From positions 177,571,149 to 177,635,148 of the forward strand of contig NC_066585.1 in the NCBI RefSeq assembly GCF_024323335.1: a stretch of 64,000 nt of DNA, written 5' to 3'. This document shows, in pieces, positions 1 through 11,384 of the stretch. Under the pieces are notes generated by a model. The model did not search any database. It had not been told where the DNA came from and worked only from the letters and a program-made list of their open reading frames with translations. The position numbers and the translations under genes were made by a program. Origin of the DNA: Lathyrus oleraceus. Taxonomy: Eukaryota; Streptophyta; Magnoliopsida; Fabales; Fabaceae. The first letter of the stretch is position 1; each line of letters opens with the position of its first letter.

Positions 1-1035
1 GAACTCGTCGCCTGTTGGGTGGGTTCTTGATGCGGTGGGACAAACTGCTCAGGAGGTGCTTGAGGATCTTCCTCTTCTATTTCCGTTCCTTCCACCTGGT
101 CATCCATAAATTGTTCACCTGCAGTAAAATGGTCAGTTTCGTGGCCTTCATCCGCATCGGGGTCGGCACTCACATACAACCAATTAGCACAGTCAGTAAT
201 AGCAACTCTATTCGGATCCGGCAGAGCGATGATAAACCTCTTATGGATAAGTACGGAATAGTAAGTAGGGGCAACAACAATCATACCTTGTGAAATTAGA
301 GAAGACATGTCAATATTTGTGTTACCTGCAATTGGCGTGTCTTCGAGTAAAATAGCTTGATACCCGAAATGCTCAGCGATTTGGGTGATCATTCCCCCTA
401 CGGATATGCCTCCGGAGTTTGCTCGGCCGACTCTGCCCAGATAGTCTGGTGCAAAGGCATCTACGTTGATGGCTTTGGTTTAAGCCATAGAGTACATAAA
501 GAATAGCTCTCTCTGAGTAGCTACCCCTGTGCTATCGCCTCTTCCAAACAGGGTATAGGCTAAACCCTTCTGAGCGTACCTGAAACATGGATTCTGGATG
601 CCCGAGGCTTTCACACCCTTGGAGGAGTAATTCGTCCTCCCGGTGATGGCAATCCAGAAATCCTTAGGTGAGAACCCGTCTGGGACCGCTCCTGGTCATG
701 TCAATCCACCTTTTTTCCAGCTGAAATTCCAACGTGCTGATGAACTCGAGAGTAATGTGCTCGTATGTTGGCGCTTCCAAACTCATGAACTCGAGCATTC
801 CCAAAACATGGAACATCCGGTATACCACCATTTTCAGCCCCAGAGCGTTCAGAGTATGCTCACACATATACCTTGTCGGCGTGAGTTTGCGCTTCCGGTG
901 AATTTGGTATCTTCGTTCTTGTTCCGGATTATCAAACATGATGTTGTGTGGATTTGGATTCCGACTCGGGCGCTTCCGTGACTTTGCCATTTTTGCGAGT
1001 TGTTGATTTCCGGTGAGGATTCTTCGCGGGGGCAT
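1..1035 (-). pseudogene. Athila ORF downstream of pol (envelope position), broken, partial
   Basis: Starts at the ATG ending at 1035 with a basic N-terminus (MPPRRIL, then KRPSR). This resembles the so-called Arabidopsis retrotransposon ORF-1 proteins that Athila elements carry after integrase; their function is unknown. The first frame stops at 664. Homologous reading then continues in another frame from about 700 leftwards (DFWIAITGR, AYTLFGRGD, FFMYSMA), so a frameshift lies near 664-700. A further TAA interrupts that frame at 480-482. The left part is acidic and rich in Glu/Asp and runs off the window. No signal peptide or membrane span is evident in the visible part, so an envelope role is only positional. 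Confidence 0.7.
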
Positions 1036-1866
1036 TTTGGACCTGCAAAAAATAAAATAATTTGAACTTTCGAGTTAGGAAATTCTAAAATCGTGGTTAG
1101 GACCAGGACGGCGAGTGGAGTAATATTCGTGAAGGGTGTTTTGGCGATAGGTGAGTGGAAATGGGGGTTATGGAAGGTTTTGTGTGGTGAGGTTTATGAG
1201 TTTTAATGGAATTTAAAAGAGTGTGAGAGAAAGAGATGAAGAATGATGAGAGAGAATAATGAGGTGTGGGAGGAAAATTAGATAATGATAAGGTTAATGG
1301 GGAAAAGGTGTGGTTAATGATGGATTAAGTGGGTGGGTCCCACGAAAATTCAAATTTTTCAAAAAAAATTCAAAAATTTCGCCTGCCTGACACGGCCGTG
1401 TCAGTTGACATGGGTGGCCGTGTTAGGCTACTGGATTCACAAAATTCAGGATTTTCCTTCAGTGCTCCTGACACAGGCCGTGTTAGCTGACACGGTCACC
1501 CGTGTCAGGCTACTGTTTAACAAATCAAAAAATTCTTTTTCTTTCAGTGCTCCTGACACGGCCCGTGTCAGCTGACACGGGTGGCCGTGTCAGGCCACTG
1601 TTTTTCCATTTCCTAGTTTGCTTTTCCCAATTCTGACACGGCATGTGTCAGCTGACACGGGTGGCCGTGTCAGGATGTCCTTTTGGCCGTTTTTTGGTTT
1701 TCTCGTCGGTTCAACTGATGGTTCCTCTGGCTATGTGATGTTCCCTCCTTGTAGAGCTCCTGTATAAACCTACAGACACACACAACTGATTAGAAATAAA
1801 AAGCATGGGTTGCCTCCCACGAAGCGCTTCGTTTAACGTCGCATGGCTCGACGGTTCTCCGTCTGC
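1036..1866. other. Athila spacer between integrase and downstream ORF
   Basis: No gene seen. Positions 1100-1330 are purine-rich on the plus strand with GAGAGA and GTGTGG stretches; 1384-1680 is the minisatellite listed separately. In Athila-type elements this interval is normally non-coding. Confidence 0.6.
1384..1680 (+). repeat. Minisatellite with CTGACACGGCCGTGTCAG core, four units
   Basis: Four imperfect units start near 1385, 1464, 1551 and 1631. Each holds a pair of GACACGG..CCGTGTCAG motifs that are inverted repeats of each other, so every unit is internally palindromic. About 30 bp of less similar sequence separates units. Closely related units occur in the LTR of the same element at 8283-8484. 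Confidence 0.85.
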
Positions 1867-3096
1867 TTAGGTGAGACGGATTTTTTCGATTGAACCACCC
1901 TCCTGGTCTTGTATGTACGGTTTAACTCTTTGCCCATTCACCTTTAACGTGTCTCCGTTTGCTGGATTTCTTAGTTCAACGGCTCCATGCACAAATACTT
2001 TATGTATCTCAAAGGGTCCCGACCATCGTGACCTTAGTTTCCCTGGGAAGAGCTTCAATCTTGAGTTGAATAATAACACCAGTTGTCCTTCTTGAAGGTC
2101 TTTCTTCTGAATGCGCTTGTCATGCCAGGTTTTGGTTTGATCTTTGTATATCTTGGCATTCTCATACGCTCGATTTCTGAATTCTTCCAACTCTTGTAAT
2201 TGGAGGATCCGAGATTTACCCGCTTTGGAAAGATCATAGTTGAGGAATTTGGTAACCCAAAACGCCCTATGCTCGAGTTCGAGTGGTAGGTGACAAGCTT
2301 TACCATAGACTAACTGATACGGGGACATACCTATTGGTGTTTTGAATGCTGTTCGGTATCCCCAGAGTGCGTCATCGAGCTTGATTGACCAATCTTTTCG
2401 TGAGGCACTGAAGGTCTTTTCTAGGATTTGCTTGAGTTGCCGATTGGATACCTCAACCTGTCCACTAGTCTGGGGGTGGTATGGTGTGGTGATTCTATGC
2501 TTGACATTGTATTTCCACAGTAGGTTCTCCATCAACTTATTTAGGAAGTAGGTACCTTCGTCACTAATCAGTGCTCTTGGTACCCTAACCCCCGCGAAGA
2601 TACAATTCTTGAGGAAATTTGTTACCACCTTTGCATCATTCGTGGGCAGTGCAACTGCTTCCACCCATTTCGACACATAGTCAACCGCAACCAGAATGTA
2701 TTGCTTTCCAAAGGAAGGTGGGAATGGTCCCATAAAATCTATCCCCCACACATCGAACAGTTCGACCTCTAACATGGCATTCTGAGGCATCTGATTTCTT
2801 TTAGATATGTTGCCTGTTCTATGAGATCTGTCACACTCTTTTACCACTACTTGTGCATCTTTGAACAGTGTAGGCCAGTACAATCCAGACTGGAGGACTT
2901 TGGCTGCAATTTTGTCTCCATTAAAATGTCCTCCATATTCTGAGTTATGACAGGCTTTTAAGATGTTCCTCTGCTCTTCCTCTGGAACACATCTCCTGAC
3001 CAGGCCATCTAATCCCTTTTTGTAAAGGAATGGATCGTCCCAGACATAGAACCTGCAATCATGCAAAAAAAAATTGTCTGTTAGAGTCAAAGTCAT
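1867..3096 (-). pseudogene. Athila integrase
   Basis: Open for 409 codons. The N-terminal zinc-binding region shows His ([10 protein letters not shown]) and Cys ([10 protein letters not shown]), but the last Cys of the HHCC set is Ser (CDRS), a damaged finger. The catalytic DDE triad is present: Asp in GIDFMGPF, Asp in LISDEGTYF, Glu in GQVEVSNRQ. The C-terminus has the usual gypsy motifs [13 protein letters not shown] and [12 protein letters not shown]. The real reading frame enters from the RNase H side: an extra T in a run of nine (plus-strand A run near 3065-3073) shifts the frame, so this ORF only appears to start at 3096. Integrase would insert the cDNA copy in the nucleus. Confidence 0.85.
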
Positions 3097-3211
3097 CAGG
3101 TATCAGTCCACCTACCACAAAGTTCGCGTAATCAGCGAACCATGGGATATGCGTAACGGCTAGAATACGTTCGTCCGTGAACTCATCTCTGATTAGGTGT
3201 GTTTCTTCTGT

Positions 3212-3646
3212 TTATTGAATCGGAGACATCTGAGACAAGTGATCAGCAACAGTTTTTTCACTATCCTTTTTGTCTCTGATTTCCAGGTCGAATTCTTGTA
3301 GTAGTAGTAGGATCCATCGCAACAGCCTTGGCTTTGATTCCTGTTTTGCAAAAAGATATTTTAAAGCAGCATGGTCAGTATATACAATTACCTTTGATCC
3401 TAGCAGATAGGATCTGAACTTATCAAACGCGTATACCACCGCCAGGAGTTCTTTTTCCGTGGTTGCATAGTTCATTTGAGCAGGGTTTAGTATGTGGCTT
3501 GCATAATAGATCACATGTAAGAGCTTCTCCTTGCGTTGCTCTAGTACTGCCCCTACTGCGTTATCACTCGCATCACACATTATCTCAAAAGGAAGAGACC
3601 AATCTGGGGCAATAACTATGGGGGCTGACACTAGCTCCTTCTTCAA
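3212..3646 (-). pseudogene. Athila RNase H domain
   Basis: 144 codons of the Ty3/gypsy RNase H that follows reverse transcriptase and removes the RNA template. Visible motifs are [38 protein letters not shown] and ADHLSQM, giving the acidic catalytic residues D, E, D and the final D. It is in the same frame as the upstream RT and protease segments. The TAA at 3212-3214 is a nonsense break, because homologous coding continues into the RNase H-integrase linker. Confidence 0.85.
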
Positions 3647-4864
3647 GGCCTCAAAGGCTTGCCTACATTCCTTGTCAAATAAGAACGGGGTATCTTTTAC
3701 CAGCAGACTAGTCAGCGGTTTGGCAATCTTGGAGAAATCTTTTATGAACCTGCGGTAGAAACCTGCATGTCCTAAGAAGCTTCAGATGCCTTTTTCATTT
3801 ACCGGTGGTGGTAAATTTTCTATTACCTCCACTTTTGCTATGTCCACTTAGATACCTTTGTTGGAGATCTTGTGTCCCAAGACTATTCCTTCCCAGACCA
3901 TGAAGTGACATTTTTCCCAATTCAGGATCGAATTTATTTGCTGGCATCTTTCTAACACAAGTGACAAGTTAGTCAAACAATTATCAAATGAAGAACCGAA
4001 TACTGAAAAGTCATCCATAAATACTTCCATATGCTTTTCAAGCATGTCAGCAAAGATTGAAGTCATACACCTTTGAAAGGTGGCCGGTGCGTTGCACAAT
4101 CCAAATGGCATTCTTCTATAAGCAAAAATACCATAGGGGCATGTGAATGCGGTCTTCTCTTAGTCTTCAGGGGCAACCGCAATCTGGTTGTACCCCGAGT
4201 AACCGTCTAGGAAACAATAGTAATTGTGTCCGGCTAACCTTTCCAGCATTTGATCAATGAATGGTAACGGGAAGTGATCCTTCCTTGTTGCCACATTTAG
4301 TCTTCTGTAATCGATGCACACTCTCCACCCTGTAACAGTTCAGGTTGTAATCAACTCATTCTTTTCATTTTTTATTACCGTTATGCCCCCCTTTTTTGGT
4401 ACCACGTGGACTGGACTTACCCAAGAGCTATCGGAGATAGGGTAGATTAGGCCCGCATCCAGGAGTTTTACAACTTCTTTGCATACCACTTCTTTCATGG
4501 TTGGGTTAAGTCTTCGTTGTGATTGCACTACCGGTTTGTGATCATCTTCCATTAAGATCTTGTGCATGCAAACAGTCGGGCTTATACCTTTTCAGTCTTC
4601 AATTGCCCATCTGATTGCACCTTTGTATTTTTTAAGCACCTGAATGAGTTCTGCTTCTTGGACACTCTGTAGGCTAGCATTGATGATAGCTGGGCATTTT
4701 TTTTCAGTGTCTAGAAATACATACTTCAGATTTGTTGGTAACTGCTTCAGATTCACCCCTGTTTTTGGTTCTTCAATGACATCAGATGGTGGTGGTCTTA
4801 GATCTTCCCACCGGTGTGGTCTAGATCTAATCCATTCATGTTGTTTTTCCATCATAGAAAGCAC
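3647..4864 (-). pseudogene. Athila reverse transcriptase, several nonsense codons
   Basis: One continuous frame with protease and RNase H, interrupted by stops at 4592-4594, 4340-4342, 4160-4162, 3848-3850 and 3782-3784. Family motifs remain: WVSPVHVVPKKGG, WRVCIDYRRLN, MPFGLCNAPATFQRCM and the active site FMDD (VFMDDFSVFG, the usual Y-x-D-D position), then [17 protein letters not shown] after the last stop. By comparison with the usual family residues, the stops at 4340 and 3782 most simply come from Arg CGA and that at 4160 from Gln CAA (inference). The N-terminal linker 4864-4592 leads from protease. Confidence 0.85.
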
Positions 4865-4909
4865 CTCAGACTCTCCTTCATCTTCATTAGTTTCAAAGAT
4901 GGATAAGCT

Positions 4910-5914
4910 TCAGACCCGATTTAGTGGTGACCGGGGTCTATGTTGTTCATTTTCTTGAGCAATTACTTGGTCGATTATCTCTATAGTGTTGCTTGTGCCG
5001 ATATCATCTTTGTATTGCATTATATTCCTCACATCTATTTTTAACTCTTCATCATAGACCTTGAGGGTCATAGTTCCTTCCTCAATATCTATCATACACC
5101 GTCCTGTTTCCAAGAAAGGTCTTCCCAATATGAGAGGAATCTCCTCATCTTCCGGCATTTCCAGAATGACGAAGTCAACTGGGAAGACAAACTTGTCAAT
5201 TTTTACAAGAACATCTTCCACAATACCATAGGCTCGCCTAACAGAGCGATCCGCAAACTGAAGTGTCATTCGAGTATCTTGAATAGAGCCGATGTCTAAT
5301 TTCTTATAGATGGACAGTGGCATCAAGCTTACACTTGCTTCTAAGTCAATCAGAGCCTTCTTGAATTTTCTATCACCAATAGTGTAAGGAATAGTAACCG
5401 ATCCACTGTCTTTCTTTTTCATTGGGATTTTCATGCCTTGGAGAATGGCACTGCATGTTTCAGTTAGGATGATCGGTTCCGTATCAGTGGAACGCTTCTT
5501 GGAAATTATGTCTTTCATGAACTTGGCATATATTGGCATTTGTTCCAATGCTTCATAAAAAGGGATGTTGATTTCGAGTTTTTTGAACATTTCCAGGAAC
5601 TTCTCAAAATTCTTTTCATGTTGATTTTTCTTTTTCTGTCTTGGAGGGTAAGGGAGTTTGATTATTGGTTTAGGAACCTTCTCTTTCTCCTTGACAGGAG
5701 GTGGTATTACTTCTTCATCTTGGTTTTTTGTTTCCTTAATTTCTAAATCCACCTCTATCAATCCATCTTTTTCTATATCATTTTCCTCTGCTGACTTTCC
5801 ACTTCGGGTTGTGACAGCGTTAACAGTATTTGTCACCGTACCACTAGGTAGGGTACCCGGGGCTTGAGAGTTTGAAGCTAACTGTTGTGCTATCTGTCCC
5901 ATTTTGTACTTCAA
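4910..5914 (-). pseudogene. Athila aspartic protease with gag C-terminal part
   Basis: 334 codons. The first third (GQIAQQLASNSQAPG, VNAVTTRSGK) is the C-terminal gag/linker region of Athila. The protease follows: ALIDLEASVSLMPLSIYKKL, then ILGRPFLETGRCMIDIEEG. In this family the active-site triplet is usually D-L-G-A; here the Gly is Glu (DLEAS), which should abolish activity. A TGA at 4910-4912 separates it from the RT linker in the same frame. It overlaps the gag frame because of an upstream frameshift. Confidence 0.82.
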
Positions 5915-7223
5915 GATTTTTAATGGAGGTTGTGGTGTTTTTCTGATTAGTCCTTGTTTCTTCTTGAAACTGTATGTTGTGGGCTGCTAACTTTTCAATG
6001 GCAATTTCACATTCAGCCTTTTTAGGTGCCTGTTGTTGCTGCTGTTGTTGATACCGAGTCTGATATTGCCCTGTACCTTGTTGCGGAACAGTCCCTCTCT
6101 GGTATTTCCAGGAGAAGTTTGGATGATTCTTCCAACCTGGGTCATAAGTGTTAGAATAGGGATTGTTCTGCTTCAAGAATTTGATCTCTTCAATTTGTTT
6201 GGGAGTGGCAAAGCAATAGACCGTGTGATGAGGTCCATTACAGATTTCACAAATGCTCGCCTGAGCATGTTGAACCTGCGCTATCTGTTGAGTATATATA
6301 TTCATCGCTCTCAGCTTTTTGTCTACTTCGGCAGCAATTGTGTCGTCCAGACGGATTTTATTTGTCTCTAATGTTAGATCAATCACCCCATCTGGCTGAC
6401 TGGTACACATGTCATATAGCTCTAGATGCTCATTGGCAGTTATTGCTTCAATAATCCTCTTGATACTAGTGGTTGTTGAGAAATTTGTTGAGCCATCGAC
6501 TGCTGTATCAATCAACTGTTTTGTTTTTATTTTCAGCCCATTGACGAACATCTGCATTTGTTCGGTCTGATCCATATTATGAGTTGGACACGCTACTAAG
6601 ATCCTTTTGAATCTTTTGTAAGTGTCTCCCAATGATTCACCATCCTTCTGTTTGAAATTAAGGATTTCATATCTTTTTCTCAGGAATACTGATGCTGGAA
6701 AGTACTCATTTAAGAATGCAGTTTCCATCTCCTCCCAGGATGTGATACTGCCGGCAGGAAGAGAATAGAACAATTCTTCCGCATCTTTAGCTAAAGTGAA
6801 CGGGAACATTCTTAATTTTTTTGCTTTATCCGTATGACCATCAATTTTCAGGGTGGTGCTCATGGTCAGAAATATTTGCAGGTGTTTGTTGGCATCTTCA
6901 TTAACCTTTCCGGTGAAAGGTTTTCTTTCCAATTGATTGATCTTGCTATGATGTAGTTGAAAATTTGTCACATTCACTGGTTGGTTGACAATGGTCAGTC
7001 GACCACCCGGTGCATTTGCACCTCCATAGTCACCCATGAGTCTTTCTGGAGGTGGAGGAGGTAGAATTGGAGGAACTTCAGCCATTGGTTCCTTGACTTC
7101 TGAGTGATCAAAGGTACTTTCTTCTGTAGAATCCACTCTTTGTTCTTTGCGTCTTCGGTGAAGGGTTCTCTCGATCTCTACGTCAAAACGAAATTCAGCT
7201 GAGGGTTCTCCTCGCATACACAA
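5844..7223 (-). pseudogene. Athila gag
   Basis: 459 codons starting MCMRGEPS, a usual Athila gag start. The retrotransposon gag core runs through FPFTLAKDAEELFYSLP, FLNEYFPAS and GESLGDTYKRFKRIL. A zinc-knuckle-like CEIC..HHTVYC lies near residue 345, followed by a Gln-rich tract. The tail after NLEVQ is out of frame: the normal continuation (GQIAQQL) sits in the other frame at 5844-5914. One extra A in the ACAAAATGG run accounts for this. Gag would form the particle. Confidence 0.85.
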
Positions 7224-7315
7224 ATTAGTAAATTATAAATGACAGAAAAATAATTTTATTGCAAAGCTACAAAATTTTAATTGAAATTAAAATTAAACTC
7301 TATATTTTTTGGCAG

Positions 7316-7333
7316 CCCCCGACAACGGCGCCA
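7316..7333 (-). promoter_or_regulatory. Athila primer-binding site (tRNA-Asp type)
   Basis: The minus strand reads TGGCGCCGTTGTCGGGGG, six bases inside the LTR end. It matches the TGGCGCCGTTGCCGGGGA type typical of Athila, with one or two changes. Minus-strand DNA synthesis would start here. Confidence 0.85.
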
Positions 7334-8183
7334 AAAACTTGATCGGGAAAATAGCAAGTGTACTATTTTGCCTTTTATAGTAATAATGGGGAAATTCCCC
7401 AAATGTCGATCTCAAGGACTGCAAGTTAATATTGAGTTTAAATTATCATTCAATTAAACAAAAAGTATTAAGTTGGTTTTTTTAAGTGTAAAAATATAAT
7501 AATAAAAGTAAAGGTAAAGAAAGATGAAAATAAGGGTTTATAGAGAAAAAGGAACAATGCTAGGGAAGGTGTATGATTTATCCCTATAACAACTCTGAGT
7601 CACTATTGCATCAAAAAATATCAATTACTACTAGTTCTCAAGGGTATTTTGTCCCAAGTCCTTGGTTAGAAAACCTTTAATCAATCTACCCTAACTCCTA
7701 CGTCCATAGCCAATTAGGGTGAAGTTAAGCTGTATAATATCAAGAATACTCTAGTTCATACAGGGTATCCCTAGTCCTAGGTGATATCTACTGTAGAGTA
7801 ACCTTATGAAAACCTTATCAATGGCGGTCCAACCTAATTGAAAACCACAAATCAATCTCAATTGGTCCAAAAGAGAAAGCAATAAACACCTCAAAAGGTT
7901 ACCGTAAAAATAATATTATAAATGCAAATGTAAACTCAAATTCATTACGATTCTAAATCAGGGACACCCCCTAGCATTTGGGGGTTTAGCTACTCATATT
8001 GTTCAAAACAAATTCAAGATAAAAATTACACATTACAAGTAATTGGATGACTTTGATCTTCAATCGCTCCCGCTCATGAATATCTTCAGCTCTCTGAATG
8101 CCTTGATCTCTGTAATACTTGATTGCTTCACAATACTATGTTTTGCCGTATTCCAAGATGATTTTTCCTTTGGTAGAAGCCTT

Positions 8184-8191
8184 CTTTTATA
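8184..8191 (-). promoter_or_regulatory. Probable TATA box of Athila LTR
   Basis: Minus strand reads TATAAAAG in the middle of the LTR, with about 550 bp upstream of it and 840 bp downstream to the LTR inner end. The position fits a U3 promoter; there is no transcript evidence. Confidence 0.5.
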
Positions 8192-8282
8192 GTGAAAATT
8201 CCCAGCAGCAGTTGGACAGGTCCAAAGATATCTCTAAAAAGCCCGACGAACGAAAAGCCCAAGAAAAACTGGATTTTGGGCT

Positions 8283-8484
8283 TGGGCTGATACGGGTGGC
8301 CGTTTCAGCCTACTGTTCTGGCTGACACGCCCCTGGCAGGGGGTGACACGGTTGAGGATGCTTCCTGACACAGCCCATGTCAGCTGACACGGGTGGCCGT
8401 GTCAGGCTACTGTTTTCTTCACATGTCTTCCCTTGCCTGACACGGCCTGTGTCAGGTGACACAGGTGGCCGTGTCAGGCCTCCT
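8283..8484 (+). repeat. Minisatellite in Athila LTR, three units
   Basis: Three units of the GACACGG..CCGTGTCAG palindromic type, the first degenerate (near 8290), the others at 8363-8412 and 8434-8484. Each ends in a GGCTACTG-like block that also follows the units at 1384-1680. Confidence 0.82.
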
Positions 8485-8730
8485 GTACTGGGGTTTTCTG
8501 CTCCTTTGCTAGCCGGAATCTCGCACTGTCTCGTTCTGAGTTCTCTGGTTCTTCTACCTGGATCTGTTGGACAAAAACACAGCTATCCCATGCATAAAAT
8601 CACGAAAATAAAAAGTAAAATATAACAAAGATTAAAAATGCTTAAATAAAATGACGGAAGTAAAACTAACTTGAAATGTACCATAAATGCTTGCACAGTG
8701 TGTCAAATGCCTCTGTTTCGAGTCGGATCA

Positions 8731-10020
8731 GTAATGAAAACTCAATGTAAATGGTGACTGATCACTCATGCCTTTAGAATGCTAAATTTGTTGAAGAGAA
8801 ACTAGGCTTGATGCCTTTAGAATGCTAATTTCAAAGTTGACTTCAATGGACTTCTCATCCAAACTTATTCTTTGTCCATACCCCTTATTGTGTTGTGAAC
8901 TTTTTGATGTTTGCTCTTGTGTGATAGGGATTCCATCTTGAGATTGTGAAAAGAGGACCATTGTCATGAGTAGCCAAGTTAAGAGACAAGCCAAATGGAG
9001 ATCCTAGGAGCTTGAATCCAAATTGTTTGATTGCTTGTTTGTGTACCAAGTCCAAAGGAAAGGAGCATCTTGAATCATCTATATGATTTCAAGAAAAGGA
9101 ACTCCAAGGGTTATATTTCCTCTCTTATCTTTGTATGCTTTAGGACTAGCCCTTCTCTTCTTCTCCTCATTCTAACCAAGCCAAAAATCATTTTCCAAAC
9201 TTTGACTTTGTTTCAAATTAGAAACCTAGGCCTTAAGCCTTTGACTTTTCAAGACTCTTTTCATAAACACTGATTGTGAATAAACTTTAATTCAACTTTG
9301 ACTTCATTTTCTAAATAACTTTAATTTGTAAATATAACTCATTTCAAGTTGTTTTGTGGTTCCAATAGCCACTTGTTAAACCCTTTCATAAACATTAGTC
9401 ATAGGTTTGAGTTATCATAGTGGTTGATGTAAATCTCACCTCATCCTTAGTGATTGGATTATAAGTCTTCCATACTTATTATAGGGTTAACCCCTCACTA
9501 GTATGTTGAAGCCTTCCTCACATGGTGGATTGTTGGTTTAGGTTGAGTTTTCTCCCTTTGATAATAAAAGACCTTAAGGCTCTTGATCAATTAATTCACC
9601 AATCTTTGAGATTTTTACCCCGAACTATGAGGTTTTGATCCTCCTTTGTGATGGTACGTAGGCAATGGGTTCATCCATTCAAATAACAAAATTTGTAAAT
9701 ATAATCTATTCTCTTCTCATCCCTCCAATCTTTTGTACAAATTTTTTCACAAATACCAACCTACAACACATGTTTGCAAAAAGGGTTCCCTTAGAGTTCT
9801 AAGGATGTTTTAGGTGCGTAAAACCTTCTCATTTCATAACCAACCCCCTTACCTAGATCTCTGACATTTTTATTAGTTTTTGATTTGAAAAACTTCTTAC
9901 TTGGCCTTTGTTCGCTTTTTAGCCTTTCCTTTGGAGAAATTAAAGTGCGGTGGCGACTCGAATTGTATGTTGACTTTAGGTTTAGTCAATAAACCTAAAG
10001 GTAACGAAAACCCCGCTACA
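8731..10020 (+). repeat. 3' part of a Tat-type (Ogre-like) LTR, truncated by Athila
   Basis: The last 350 bp align by eye with the end of the LTR at 12596-17202, sharing blocks such as TTAATTCACCAA, GGTACGTAGGCA, CCAACCCCCTTAC and the end CCGCTACA. Identity is clearly lower than expected for the two LTRs of one recent element, so it is probably a different subfamily. The 5' part is absent because the Athila starts at 8730. No gene is seen. It contains GGTGGCGACTC at 9949-9959, 69 nt before its end. Confidence 0.65.
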
Positions 10021-10548
10021 ACCCCAGCCGAAGATTTATGATCTTCGTTTGCATTTGTGTTTGTGAATTGTCCTTGGATCCTTGTGAAACCTTTATTTGG
10101 TTTTTAGATCCCCAACACCTTTATTTAGTTGCATAGCCGTGGCAGTTCCTTCCCTGCGTGAGTCTGCAGATCCGGTTGATTTCTTTTGTACCTTGGATTT
10201 GGTTTATTTCTCAATTTCCAGGAAGAGCCTGATGATTGTAAGAATTGGTTGTTGGTTTTAATCCTCGTGTGACCTTTGTTTTGTCTTGGTAGATTGTTGA
10301 ATCCCCAACTGAGGCCCCACCGAATCTGATCTTTGATGAAATCCCCAATAGTTTATCTGATTCCCCACTCAGAGTTTTGCCTCTTGTTATGACTTGGGTC
10401 CCCGGTGGAGTTTCATCTTCTGATAGAATTCTCTTCATTCAAACAATATTTTGATTTTGAGCAGTATTGATGTTGTTCCTTGAAGGGTTGTCTCCCATTT
10501 GATATGATGTTGACCTAAAATCCCCTGCAGTGTTGACTTATTGTGTTG

Positions 10549-10590
<42 letters not shown>

Positions 10591-10594
<4 letters not shown>

Positions 10595-10623
10595 TATTGA
10601 AGAACTCAGCGCTCTGAGGGAAT

Positions 10624-10707
<84 letters not shown>

Positions 10708-10740
10708 ATTCCCTCAGAGCGCTGAGTTCTTCAATAGTGT
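10591..10740. repeat. Perfect 150-bp palindrome with AT microsatellite centre
   Basis: The 38-bp arms 10591-10628 and 10703-10740 are exact reverse complements (ACACTATTGAAGAACTC.. against ..GAGTTCTTCAATAGTGT). The bases between are alternating AT, so the whole 150 bp is self-complementary. Another 40-bp AT tract (10551-10590) adjoins the left arm. It could extrude as a cruciform or hairpin. Confidence 0.95.
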
Positions 10741-11384
10741 TTGGTTGGATGAATGATCTCCATGCCGTTCCCCAGCCAAAGTTGAATTTATTTTGGGCTA
10801 GGATTTTTATCCTCGATGATTTATTTTCATCCCTAACAGATTATCTGGTTGGTGTTTCCATCTTGTTGATAATTAGCCGAGTATCTAGTTGTGATGATTC
10901 AAATCCTCATTTGTTTGTATCCTTTATGTTCATTTGTCAACATGATCATATACATACTCATACATATTCATGCATAAAACATAGAATCAGATATCTCATT
11001 GTGCATTTTGTCGCATGGACTTTTCTTCTAATCCCCTGTTTTGGTAATATTATTTCCCCATGCAATTTGGTGTGTTTTTCCTCCCTCAATTGTAGAGTGT
11101 CAACCCCTTAAGCAGACAGATCTTATCATTTCTTCTTCCCCACTGAGTTATTTCCTCGTGGATGATTATTATTTTAGTTTCCTCCCCATTTCATTATCTG
11201 GATGGAACCATTCCCCTTGATTTATATCCTCATTGGGTTGAGTCTTGTTTGACTGTTTCTTTCTAGTTATTACCTAGATAGATCTTTTGGTCCCCAAAAG
11301 TTTATTACCCAGCAATTGATAATGTCCTTCTTGATGTTGAGTATTTTACCTGTGTAATCCTGCCAGTGGATTCATTTTTACATT

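Larger units (their letters stand above)
1..8730 (-). mobile_element. Athila-type Ty3/gypsy retrotransposon, 3' end outside window
   Basis: Reading right to left the minus strand carries a 5' LTR, a primer-binding site of the tRNA-Asp type used by Athila elements, gag, protease, reverse transcriptase, RNase H, integrase, and an extra ORF downstream of pol, which is the Athila arrangement. The 3' LTR lies beyond position 1. The coding part has at least seven in-frame stops and three frameshifts, so this copy cannot make its own proteins. It interrupts a Tat-type LTR at 8731. The expected target duplication beside the 5' LTR would be GTAAT (8731-8735), but its partner is outside the window. Confidence 0.88.
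7340..8730 (-). repeat. Athila 5' LTR (1391 bp)
   Basis: Plus-strand ends are TGATCGGG (7340) and CGGATCA (8730), a short inverted repeat with the TG..CA rule. The inner end abuts the primer-binding site. It contains a TATA-like box at 8184-8191 and a minisatellite at 8283-8484. The outer boundary rests on the terminal inverted repeat only, because the other LTR is not in the window. Confidence 0.78.

Noticed and set aside
643..981. 112-codon plus-strand ORF
   Set aside because: Antisense of the Athila downstream ORF, with no similarity of its own.
7316..7333. tRNA gene fragments at primer sites (also 35956, 61440, 63869)
   Set aside because: Only 12-19 nt complementary to tRNA 3' ends, next to LTRs; no cloverleaf around them.
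8377..8625. 82-codon plus-strand ORF starting MSADTGGRVRLL
   Set aside because: Consists of translated minisatellite units of the Athila LTR; the frame at 1333-1575 is the same case.
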